From Meghimatium bilineatum (lineage: Eukaryota > Mollusca > Gastropoda > Stylommatophora > Philomycidae), in the NCBI GenBank assembly GCA_034231615.1, contig CM067322.1, forward strand, positions 54,956,357-55,020,356: a DNA stretch of 64,000 nt, written 5' to 3'. Below the pieces are notes generated by a model that made no database searches, was not told the origin of the DNA, and saw only the letters and a list, made by a program, of their open reading frames with translations. Shown piece by piece: positions 30,757 through 40,739 of the stretch. How positions within the stretch are numbered: the first letter of the stretch is position 1; every line of letters starts with the position of its first letter. The translations under genes and the position numbers were made by a program.

Positions 30757-31420
30757 AGGCGTATTCAAATGAAACCTACCCCTGATGTGCCACCTGTACC
30801 ATCATGCTAGGAGTGTGAAGATGTCATCACTGATGTAATAAGTACACATCTATGAATAAATGAACACATGGTCATTCTCTTTGTATGCTTAGTGTCCTAT
30901 CCAGGCAGTCAACAACATGGCAGGTGTGATAAAATGTAGTTCACATGATTGTGTGGAAGAAACTGAAGTATCGAAAGATGTGTTCTCAGTGGGTACCATG
31001 GTTATTAACTGAACATCATAAGGAAGAATGAATGCAGTGAGTTTGAACCATTTGCAGCGTTACCATGCAGTGAGTGATGCATTTCTGTAATTAAACAGTG
31101 ACAGGTGACGAATCGTGTCACCACTTTGAGCAATGCTGCAAAAAAGCCAGCATGGAATGGAAACATACTGGATTACCAAAGAGCAAAATATTCAAACCAC
31201 AAAATTTGAAAAGGAAAGGTTATGTTTTTTGCCTTTTTTGACCAAGGACTGTTGTTGGTGGACTTTAAAAGAGTCTAATATGAACATCAATGCTATTGGC
31301 TACAAGAAAACACTAGACAAGATACATACAGTCATCAAGCAAAAACGACCTGGCTTTCTGTTGAACTACAATGCTCACCCGCATGTTGCGAAAGTTGGGT
31401 CTTCTGTAACAAAAATGCAT
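30757..31420 (+). pseudogene. mariner relic inserted in a LINE fragment
   Basis: It starts with GAGGCGTATTCAAATGAAA, the diverged form of the 14728 end. Then NNMAGVI (30910), a jump to a KLKYRKMCSQWVP-like segment (30960-31005), a GDES-like catalytic site (31105), IKQKRPGFLLNYNAHPHVAK (31335-31390). The helix-turn-helix part and the third catalytic Asp are missing and the right end is lost. Confidence 0.8.
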
Positions 31421-31424
31421 TCCT

Positions 31425-31650
31425 GACCCAGCTGCAGAATATCATGTTACCTGTCACTTTTCCCAAAACATTCTTGCCCAATCCTTCACTGTTGTCTTCG
31501 AAACACATTTTCAACATTCTACTGCCAGCATTATTTCATGTATCTTGGCTGGTCTACATCCTTTAGCAGTAATAAACTTAATTACTCGTCGTTGGTTAAT
31601 TTTGATGGATTCATTATCAGTGATGAATCAGTGTCCGGCCATGTTGTGTG
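31425..31650 (-). pseudogene. mariner N-terminal segment in opposite orientation
   Basis: The minus strand reads from a start near 31642: SIKINQRRVIKF, ITAKGCRPAKIHEIMLAVEC and MCFEDNSEGLG. It matches PSKVNQRAVIQFLSFEGCQA then VDIHRRMKAAYGDKCLFED of the 14725 mariner. This is just the part missing from 30757-31420. Confidence 0.75.
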
Positions 31651-31659
31651 ATAAGAGTT

Positions 31660-31925
31660 GTTCTTGGTATAGCACTTGGAAGTGCATATCTATGTGTGGA
31701 GCAAGATGAATGACCAGACTAATGTTGCATGAGTAGAATTCGTTAAAAGAGTTGTGTCTTGGTGTGATACCTGGAAGTAGGTGTGATCTATGTGTAAAGC
31801 AAGAATGACCATCTTAATGTAGTACTAGTTGAGTGTCATTATAAAATATGTTCCTTGGTGTGGTACTTGGAAGTAAATCTCATCTATGTGTAGAGTATGA
31901 AGAACAACCAGCCTGCTTCCTGCCC
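31660..31925 (+). repeat. Three-copy tandem repeat, 84-96 bp unit
   Basis: TTGTTCTTGGTATAGCACTT, TTGTGTCTTGGTGTGATACC and TGTTCCTTGGTGTGGTACTT each open a similar unit with GGAAGT and CTATGTGTGGAGCAAGA-like blocks. Confidence 0.75.
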
Positions 31926-31929
31926 ATAG

Positions 31930-32015
31930 GTGGATGAATCAATGGATAAACGGATGGATGGACAGATGGATGAATAGGCGGATGAATAGACAGATGGACA
32001 GACAGCTCACAAACT
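31930..32015 (+). repeat. (GATG)n-type microsatellite, degenerate
   Basis: Interleaved GGATGGATGAAT and GGACAGATGG units. Confidence 0.85.
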
Positions 32016-32019
32016 ATCA

Positions 32020-33200
32020 GAGTCAAACTGTAAAATAATATACTATATTGCGTTCATAAATAGTCCACTGATATTTACATTTTTCTCTGTAATTACTGAG
32101 CTTATAGACTTCATATTTTGCATGAGTGCATCATTTCATAACCACGTTACAGATTTATGATTATTTATTATCTATATTGAGCGGATTTATCACAGCAGTC
32201 GCTACGAATGTCGTTTTTTAGGTAGTAACGATTTTATTGTATGTGGAAAATAAATTTTACAGTAATTGCATGTATAGTCCTATCATACATCTTTCATAGC
32301 TAGGGTAAAAATGAGATATTTCGAGATCATAATATTTTTCTTTTGTTGCAATGAGAATATATGGAACGAGATATATAGTTAATAGTGAAACGTTCATGAA
32401 ATTGTATTATTATTTACGAACTAGTGAATTTAAAATAAACGACAATGAACACTGTACTTACCGTCATCATCATCATATTTGTCCTAGTATGATCTATCTC
32501 AGTACTAATGTTGTTTTTTCTAAATCTTCGACAAACCATTTTCTTAGTGCATTCTAAAATTCATAGAAAATTATACTTGTCCAGCATTTAATATTATCAG
32601 TCTAGACCTTTTTTTTTTTCACCTCTTATCAGAAACATTTCAGTTTGATTTATCTCAGATTGACTGCGTTGTTTTAATATGTGCTCTATTACATTGATGT
32701 TATCAAAATTCAATTTCTTCTCGTTTATACCTAGTATTTGTTTATAATAATTTTTATTGTTTATCTATATATCTAACTATATATTATGGCCCTTGTTTAA
32801 CTTTTGTTGTTACAAGTAGAAGTGTTCTCTGCAGAATTCCTTCTTATGTGCTGCTTGTTAGCTTCATATCTGTGACTTTTTTTTTTTTTGCATGGTTTGC
32901 CTCCGATTTCATATGTCTCTCCTTTCTTTTTAAATTTGATTTTACAATTACTTTTACTGTTTTATTATCGTTGTCTACACACGTTTGGTATTGCTCTCGA
33001 GTATATTATATTACTTCTGTTCTGTTAGTTCTGCTTGACAAATGTGTTTGTTTAAATAAGTTTTTCTTAATACACATTTTAATTATTCTGTAGTTGTTGC
33101 ATGTTTTCTTGTTTATTTCATATCCGAGCTATCCAAATCATCCTTATACTCCATTTCTTTCTGGTTCCAATTGTGCGTGGACATTTTGTAATATGAATAA
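32020..33200. other. Intron sequence, very AT-rich
   Basis: No supported feature. Probably includes the downstream non-coding part of the IS630-like element, whose end I could not place. Confidence 0.4.
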
Positions 33201-34334
33201 TTATTCTTCTGTGTTGTTGTTTATAATATCATTTGTTTTATCAAATATTTCTCCACTTCTTGTTTCATTATTATCCGATGAATAGTAAAGATCGATAATG
33301 GTAATGGGTTGAATGAAGCATAAGCCATCTTTTTGCCAATATTCTTCTTCCACTTTCCATATATGGTCCTCACATTTAATCCAGAATTCTTTGTTAATGT
33401 CGGACAGCATAGAATATGCCATTTTCTGAACATCATTAAGTTTGAAGGTTTTATTTTCCATTGCCGCGGCTCCTTTAATTTTAACCCAAACAAATTCTAT
33501 TGGATTTAAATGTGAATGATACAGTGGTAGTCTTATACATCTATGTCCATGCTCCTCTATAATTTTATCAATGTGGAAAGTCTTCGCTCTGTGTGCATTC
33601 TTTACCAACATCAGCAACTCAGGTTTCAAGTGCAGTTCAGTAAATGAAATATTTTCTTTCCTAAGCCATATTTTAATGTCTTCCTTAGTAGACAAGGTTG
33701 TAAGGATCTTATTTTCACATGCAACAACATTGTGGTAGGAAGCGTTGTCCATAACCAGACAGGAGGGTCTATCTAATGAGGGAAGTAGAGTCTTCTCTGT
33801 CCACTCTCTAAATATATGACCATTCATCTCCACATGGTAGTCTCGATTATTGGTAGATTTGGAAATGAAAATTAGTACACCATTCTTCAAAAGACCATTT
33901 TGTCTGCTACCTGTATGTGCTATTATTAATCTTTGACCTTTACTGCTCGGTACATATCTCATAATAGCTCCATCTACAGATTGCCATTCCTTTTCATTAG
34001 TGTGGTGAGCATTTATACATGTTTCATCTATATATACAATATCATAAGTTTCTTTACACATCGCCCTAATTTGTCTCAGAAATTTACTTCTCATAGTTAC
34101 TAAATGAGGTTTCTCACAAATGATGCTTCTGCCATATGTATATTTGCGAAATGTAAATCCTGAACCCCTTACAGATCTCCATAATATAGTTTTCGAAATA
34201 TGAATGTCGTTCTTTTCTAGATATGTTTTCAATGTTCTTATTGTCACTGCTTCTTTGCAATCCAAAAGTCTATGAATTTCTATCTTAGTAATTTCTTCAT
34301 CAAAACTATCTACAACATTTCTTCTTCCTTTCAA
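33201..34334 (-). CDS. IS630/Tc1-related DDE transposase, nearly full-length frame
   Basis: A single uninterrupted minus-strand frame of 377 codons. An N-terminal helix-turn-helix region (about 1-75, LLDCKEAVTIRTLKTYLEKN) precedes a DDE domain with YIDETCINAHHT (first Asp, about 120), CLVMDNASYHNV (second Asp, about 215) and LPLYHSHLNPIEFVWVKIKG (the Glu, about 290). The motif style YxDET...MDNASYH...HxxLNPIE is that of a DDE_3-type family common in invertebrate genomes. The frame opens with TTG, an in-frame stop lies three codons upstream, and the first ATG is at about residue 80. The start must therefore be on a lost or spliced 5' part. Terminal repeats were not found. The lack of internal stops suggests young age. 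Confidence 0.85.
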   Translation of the reverse strand: MKGRRNVVDSFDEEITKIEIHRLLDCKEAVTIRTLKTYLEKNDIHISKTILWRSVRGSGFTFRKYTYGRSIICEKPHLVTMRSKFLRQIRAMCKETYDIVYIDETCINAHHTNEKEWQSVDGAIMRYVPSSKGQRLIIAHTGSRQNGLLKNGVLIFISKSTNNRDYHVEMNGHIFREWTEKTLLPSLDRPSCLVMDNASYHNVVACENKILTTLSTKEDIKIWLRKENISFTELHLKPELLMLVKNAHRAKTFHIDKIIEEHGHRCIRLPLYHSHLNPIEFVWVKIKGAAAMENKTFKLNDVQKMAYSMLSDINKEFWIKCEDHIWKVEEEYWQKDGLCFIQPITIIDLYYSSDNNETRSGEIFDKTNDIINNNTEE

Positions 34335-34387
34335 TTCTTTTTAATAACTCCAAATTGGTTGTCCAATAAAAAAAATTACCCTTTAGT

Positions 34388-34500
34388 TTTATAAAGGATT
34401 ACATTGTCTGGATTACATCCAGCTGGAAATCTAGTGGGGCTTTGGTCCTGCTACAAGAAAGATCCAGCGGGAGTTTGAGAATGAACGATGAAGAAGATAA
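34388..34500 (+). mobile_element. SINE-like element S1, 3' stub
   Basis: GTCTGGATTACATCCAGCTG, GATCCAGCGGGAGTTTGAGA, ATGAACGATGAAGAAGATAA. It matches the 3' third of 4440-4713. Confidence 0.65.
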
Positions 34501-34701
34501 AGTATTAGGCTTATGTATGAGGTTTAGATGTATTGTTATTATCTTTAGTAAACATGGTTGCGTTACCTGCTTGCCAACGCACTATTTATTTCGAACAATG
34601 TACGCAACCGTACTTTCAAATGCGGGTATAAACATAAATATGTTAAAAGAGCTACCATTTGTAACCGCAGCATACTAACAACTAAACACAAGGAAAAACA
34701 A

Positions 34702-34892
34702 AGTTTCGACTAGAACACCTTCGTCTAGACGGGAAAGAAAGAAATACTCAACAAAGTTGTAAACACACACTTAGCATGGTGAAGATAGAGTGATAAGGCA
34801 TTAAAAAGGGAGAAAGAAGATAATATGTTTGCGTGTAGGAAGGTTGGTTGTTTATGGTATGTGTCCTGATTAATGTTGTTTTAGTCGAAACT
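34702..34892. repeat. Inverted pair of hammerhead-like modules
   Basis: The minus-strand module (34702-34732) reads CTAGACGAAGGTG, TTCTAGTCGAAAC. The plus-strand module (34865-34892) reads CTGATTAATGTTG, TTTTAGTCGAAAC. They face each other across about 130 bp with no coding sense. Confidence 0.55.
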
Positions 34893-35509
34893 TCATTTCG
34901 TTATTAGTATGTCATGTTTATATTTGCATCTTAACCTATTTCCATTTACGGGTACCCACATTTGCATTGTGTTGCCACAGCCCCTACATTTTCAGCACGC
35001 TTTGTTGTCTCCTGATACTAGTAATACTAGTGATGTATCTCTACATACTTACGAATGGTTTCAGTTTCAGTGCAAGTGATCGCACAATAAATATCAAAAA
35101 CAGGACATAGTAAAAACGAATAAAATGTAAGTTATTTATACCGTCTAGGAAATCAATCATCTTTGATATCGTTTATACTAATTACTGCACTATCACGACC
35201 AGCTCTGAACATACGCACACCAATTGTAGGCAGGTTTTATGTTGAGAGTGACAGTACTGATAGTACAACCGATATGAAGAAAAGTTATGGCTTATAACCT
35301 GTCCCTAGAGGGCTTTATCACGAACCATACATCACGGTGAAGAATTCACTGGGGCTACGTTTCCGCCTAGATAGTTTTCTAAAATAAAACATTATACTCT
35401 GAGATCAGCACCGCAATAGCAATGATGCTAAATGTCATGTGTGTCGTAAGAGATGACGAAGTATATTATTGTGGGCTGGCCTTTGTCAGTTGTTTTTTTT
35501 TGGCAGTTA

Positions 35510-35675
35510 TAGTCAAAAATGTCCCAGAAACCATGCTGAAGTTGGATGTACCAGGTAGAAAGGCAAATATATCGGAACTAAGATGTAATCATCGGCACGG
35601 TGCGTTCCGTTATCCGGGCTACATGCTGTTAATCTGCATGAATTTGAGAACGAACACAGAACGACAATTGTCAAA
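35510..35675 (+). mobile_element. SINE-like element S1, partial copy
   Basis: CCATGCTGAAGTTGGATGTA, CGGTGCGTTCCGTTATCCGG, TTAATCTGCATGAATTTGAG, AACGAACACAGAACGA. It matches the middle and 3' parts of 4440-4713; the GAA tail is eroded. Confidence 0.75.
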
Positions 35676-35679
35676 ATTA

Positions 35680-36850
35680 GCTTCTTTCGGAAGGCTGAAT
35701 GAAAATGTATAGGATTGTAAGAAAATAATATTGCTACTATAGCACGATTCACCAGGTGTGCCCAACATTGAAATCATGTATTTCAACAAATATATAACGC
35801 ATTTAATTGAAATTGTGTGTGTAAATTTAAAATGGTATAGGCCCTATAAATTATGTTGTATGTAATGCATTCATTGCGATATAGATCAAAAGTCTACTTG
35901 TCAAGACACATCTCAAATACAAAAATTAGGGTGTTTACAATCAATTATATGACGTCATTTACATATATGACGTTTTACACATTCTTTATCATACATTTGG
36001 CATGATTAAGCGTGAAATTGGACGATTCTGTACTCTCGAGCGCAAGGAAGTGGCAAGGCTTCTTTTTTCGAGACACAATAATTAGTATCCCGACAATGAT
36101 CAAAGAATTCTGTTCGTGCATAAAACTAGACAGGATGCACAAAAGTATATTATTTTTTCGGGTCTTAGCAAATATACCATCACATGCAAAAAATGGCATT
36201 AATATATTAGACGGTTACTCAGATAATTACATAGGCCTATGTTTGAGGACAAAGCTAGTGGGACGCGCTAAAGTTAGTTTCTTTTGGGACAAAGGTGGCA
36301 CATAAGGCAGCAGTAATTTCGTATGCCCAATATTGATCTTTCTCTATTGAGTGTTATGCGCAGAATTTCATTTAGACGACCTACTTTTCCTTCTCCGTCT
36401 GCCTTGCATATGAAGGTTTGTTTAGAAAGTCTACTTTATTTTAATCTAAGTACATGGCAGATTTGATTCCCACGTCTCCGTCTTATGAAACGTGATAAAT
36501 ATGTATGGAATAACAAAAATTCGATTTATATAGTTATATACAATAAGGAATAAATATAGTTGGAGATTTAGAAAAGTGTTGTTAAATAGGGAATTTTGTT
36601 ATACAGAGATTCACTATAAAGAAATTCCACTATATTACTTTATAGAAGGAATTTGTTCAATGTCCGCTTTAACTAGCTCAGTACCGTACACTACTAAAGG
36701 ACTCTTATACATTTCCGTACATAGACATACGCTAACAGGAAATAATTATTATGATGATTAGTAAATGACTGCTGAAATGAACGTGATTAACACCCGCCGC
36801 TAGCAACTCATTTTAATGATGTAATTATAGGTTGATAAGTTCCCATTTTA
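35680..36850. other. Intron sequence with one eroded inverted block
   Basis: Around 36545-36660 an AT-rich block (GGAATAAATATAGTTGGAGA, then AAATTCCACTATATTACTTT) resembles 38745-38820 and may be an eroded pogo-type MITE. The rest holds nothing recognisable. Confidence 0.3.
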
Positions 36851-36856
36851 GATTCG

Positions 36857-37661
36857 GCATGTGTAGTCGCAATCCATAGTATTCTGTAACAACACACCAG
36901 TGACGGAATGTGTAGTCGCAATCCATAGTATTCTGTGACAACACACCAGTATCGGCATGTACAGTCGCAATCCATAGTATTATGTAACAACACACCAGTG
37001 ACGGCATGTATAGTCGCAATCCATAGTATTCTGTGACAACACACCGGTATCGGCATGTACAGTCGCAATCCATAGTATTATGTAACAACACACCAGTGAC
37101 GGCATGTATAGTCGCAATCCATAGTATTCTGTGACAACACACCGGTATCGGCACGTATAGTCGCAATCCATAGTATTCTGTGACAACACACCGGTATCGG
37201 CATGTATAGTCGCAATCCATAGTATTCTGTGACAACACACCGGTATCGGCATGTATAGTCGCAATCCATAGTATTCTGTGACAACACACCAGTATCGGCA
37301 TGTACAGTCGCAATCCATAGTATTATGTAACAACACACCAGTGACGGCATGTATAGTCGCAATCCATAGTATTCTGTGACAACACACCGGTATCGGCATG
37401 TACAGTCGCAATCCATAGTATTATGTAACAACACACCAGTGACGGCATGTATAGTCGCAATCCATAGTATTCTGTGACAACACACCGGTATCGGCACGTA
37501 TAGTCGCAATCCATAGTATTCTGTGACAACACACCGGTATCGGCATGTATAGTCGCAATCCATAGTATTCTGTGACAACACACCGGTATCGGCATGTATA
37601 GTCGCAATCCATAGTATTCTGTGACAACACACCGGTATCGGCATGTATAGTCGCAATCCAT
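36857..37661. repeat. 49-bp minisatellite with 7-unit higher-order repeat
   Basis: About 16.4 units of 49 bp, core TAGTCGCAATCCATAGTATT and TGTGACAACACACC. Two main unit types occur: A (GTATAG, ATTCTGTGAC, CGGTATCGG) and B (GTACAG, ATTATGTAAC, CAGTGACGG). Units 3-9 read B A B A A* A A and units 10-16 repeat that order, where A* has CACG for CATG. The 343-bp blocks 36956-37298 and 37299-37641 are almost identical. All three minus-strand frames stay open for hundreds of bases because the unit has no stop there. These frames are repeat by-products and not genes. Confidence 0.95.
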
Positions 37662-37974
37662 TGTGCTGAATATGTATTTGAGGAACAACTGCTATTGTTG
37701 TTATCTTCTGGCATTATCTAAAAGAGGGAAGGGCCCCTTACCGAAAAAAATTATAAGAAGTGATAGCAGGATTATCTGAACCGCGATTTTCATTATTACT
37801 GATGATCCTAAACTCTAATATAACCACATTATACATGTGTATGCGGGTTAAAGGGCCGCTTCTCACTACAAGAGGTACATATTACCCGGAGTGGGGGGTG
37901 CCCTCTTGAATTTGATCTAACCATTCCAAAAGTTTAAAATATACTTGACTTCTTACAATCTTCATATCTTCATT

Positions 37975-38060
37975 TGACTCTCTCCCTCTCTATCTATCTA
38001 TCCATTCTTTCTCTCTCTCTCTCTCTCTCTCATGTCTCCTCTCTCTTCTCTATGTGAATT
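37975..38060. repeat. (CT)n / (ATCT)n microsatellite
   Basis: CTCTCCCTCTCTATCTATCT followed by a CT run. Confidence 0.9.
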
Positions 38061-38859
38061 ATCGCCAGGCTAGAACTAATAAGTATATTGTCTCTAATGC
38101 AGTTACAATAGCTGATACATATAAGAAGCTCATCGACTTCACGTGGACTAATACTTCTTCTGTCATTACTAAACTTCTGCAAATTAACATAATGTAGTCA
38201 AAATAACGAATCAATGGTTTGTTCTTTTTAAAATAATGCAACTATCTACCTTTCTTTCTCTTCCCCCCCCCCCCATCCTTGTGTATATAACTGCTCAAGG
38301 AGCAAGCAATTTAATATCGCTAGCACACACTAAACTTTTCCCACCCCTCCACCCAAAAAAAAACTATTTTAAAATTCAAATCGAAATAATCCCATCACCC
38401 GGTATAAATGATCCCCTGGAGGAATGGAAGCAGTGAACATCATGTGCATATTGGGACCTGCTGGCGGCAACAAAATACGACAACGGAAAAGAGAATATTA
38501 TATGAAGTATAACTTTTTTAACATCCCATTTTCCTTCTGCCGAGCGGGAAATTTTTTCAATGAAAATGGCGGAAAGAAGAGTTCCTGTGATAGATCGGCA
38601 ATTTCTCATAATAAGACTATTGAACCGAAAGCTATTAAAGGGCACCGCGCGAAATGTTACAAAACGTGTTTAGGAATACACGTCGATATTTGCATATTTA
38701 TATCATGTATTCATTTATATTCGCTATATACAGTACACACAATACGGAATAAATTGGGGATTTGAAGTAGTGGTAAATATGCGTGCTATTGAGGGATTTC
38801 ACTGTAATAGTAATTGAATCTATTATATAGGAGCTTAGAATTCAGCAAACATCAACGTT

Positions 38860-39415
38860 GCAGGAGACTGCATGGCAGAGATAAGGAAGAGATTGCAATG
38901 GCATATTGTTAAATAACACGCTTGAAAAACATATGGAAAAACAACAGAATAGAAATGAAACTGGTAATACTACGAACTTTTATTTTTCCGGTTGCAACAT
39001 ATGACTGTGAAACATGGACTCTAAGTAAAAAAAGCGGCAAAGAAGATCAATGCGTTTGAGATTAAATGCTACAGAAGGATACTTAGAATATCATGGAAGG
39101 AAAAAAAATAGAAACTCGGATATTATAAACACACCGAACATTCTAGAGTGTTGGTTACTAAACACAATAGCAAAAAGAAAACTACACCTGTTTGGTCATA
39201 TAAAGAGACATAACTGTTTAGAAAGACAAATAATGGAGGGCAGAGCACCTGGCCGGAGGAGGAAATGCAGACCACGAAGACAATGGACTGACGACATTAA
39301 AGATAACATTAATACGTCGTTGGAAAATGCAAGCTGCACCGCCCAAGACAGAGAGGGATCCAAGGAGTTCATTGGGAAGACAACGTTCTGGAGAGAATAC
39401 GTCACATGACAGGCA
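38860..39415 (+). pseudogene. LINE family H, RT thumb and C-terminal part
   Basis: 38985-39110 reads CETWTLS, KINAFEIKCYRRILRISWKE. 39140-39409 (one clean frame) reads NILECWLLNTIAKRKLHLFG, HIKRHNCLERQIMEGRAPGR and PRRQWTDDIKDN. Reverse copies of the same end are at 54785 and 59850. It has several frame changes in its first half. Confidence 0.8.
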
Positions 39416-39424
39416 TGCCAGTAA

Positions 39425-39850
39425 TTGGATCATACCCTTTATATGTGGGCTATAGAGGGATTTTACTGTAATAGTAACTGAATCATATCCTTTATATGAA
39501 GTCTATAGAGGGATTTTACTGTAATAGTAACTGAATCATATACTTTACATGTGGGCTATATAGGGCTTTTACTGTAATAGTAACTGAATCATATCTTTTA
39601 CATGTGGGCTATAGAGGGATTTTACTGTAATAGTAACTGAATCATATCCTTTACATCTGGGCTATAGAGGGATTTTACTGTAATAGTAACTGAATCATAT
39701 CTTTTACATGTGGGCTATAGAGGGATTTTACTGTAATAGTAAATGAATCATATCCTTTAGATCTGGGCTATACAGGGATTTTACTGTAATAGTAAATGAA
39801 TCATATCCTTTAGATCTGGGTTATAGAGGTATTTTACTGTAATAGTAACT
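39425..39850 (+). repeat. 53-bp tandem array, ~8 units
   Basis: Unit GAATCATATCCTTTACATGT, GGGCTATAGAGGGATTTTAC, TGTAATAGTAACT. A single related unit lies before the LINE at 38785-38830 (TATTGAGGGATTTCACTGTA). Read in reverse, the core ACAGTAAAATCCCTCTATAG has the look of a pogo/Tigger-type transposon end. Confidence 0.9.
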
Positions 39851-39855
39851 TCCAA

Positions 39856-40735
39856 TTATCACATTATCAGGTTCCTCGACGAAATGCGTAGTAGATAATG
39901 GCTCCATAACTCTCTATTTCCAGTGTCTTTCATAAGGATCGTTTTTTACTCTTTGCCATGCCACATATGTCAGAATATCTATAATCGGAACAGATTATAG
40001 ATTCAAAATATATCCTTAATATTTATATTTACTTTTCAGATGTTCTTTTTTTTTGGAGTGTTGTACACACTTTCGGGTACATGGCGTACGGACAAGGAGT
40101 TTCCATTTGCTTATATCCTTGGATGATATGTTCAGGCCATCACAGACTAAGTTTTTGTTTTAAAAGGACCTCTTATAGAGAAGCACGCTCCTGTCATCCG
40201 CTGATGTCAAATCAGAAGATTTAATAATAAAAATAATGGAGACTGTAGTTCGCTGAACCACAACCTCCGATGTATAAGTATTTGTTATGAACATTCTAGT
40301 AAAGCTCACTGAATTAACAGCATGTCGAATTCGGATGTGCTAGGACTAAATGGTCGAAATAAATAGCTAGCTTCACGTTCATCGGAAGAAATCACATGCA
40401 AATTCGTGTTTTTTACTTGATAGCGAAAACACATGTGTATTGGTGTTGGTTAATTGAGAACGAAATCACATGTATTTTCGTGTTGGTTAATTGAGAGCGA
40501 AATGACATGCAAATTTGTGTTGATTATTGGAGAACGAAATCACATGTCTATTCTTGTTGGTTAACTGAAAGTGAAATGACACGTACATTCATTTATAATA
40601 TTTTCTTGCTCTGTCTTCCTTAATCTCTCGTGTCTTCAATCTTACGCGTTGTAACTATTCTTCAGACCGCATTGTCTTATGTGATTTTTAAAAAAGGTAA
40701 AAATTGTCCCTTCTTGATATTAAGTAACCCCCGAC
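39856..40735 (-). pseudogene. LINE family C 3' part, split by a ~620-bp insert
   Basis: 39856-39965 (GGCTCCATAACTCTCTATTT, CATAAGGATCG) and 40591-40735 (TCTTCAATCTTACGCGTTGT, GCATTGTCTTATGTGA) are eroded matches to neighbouring parts of the 26266-26480 and 55538-55790 copies. The material between them (39966-40590) is foreign and includes the tandem repeat at 40388. Confidence 0.55.
40388..40590 (+). repeat. 37-39-bp tandem repeat, ~5.5 units
   Basis: Unit of the type GAAATCACATGTATTTTCGT then GTTGGTTAATTGAGAGC. Units are 80-90% alike by eye. Confidence 0.85.
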
Positions 40736-40739
40736 TATC

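Noticed and set aside
36857-37661. CRISPR array
   Set aside because: Units are contiguous and similar along their full length with no unique spacers, and the DNA is eukaryotic.
36808-37714. Several overlapping minus-strand ORFs of 86-192 codons with a 49-residue repeat
   Set aside because: They are frames of a 49-bp minisatellite that lacks stops in all three minus frames; one protein cannot be singled out.
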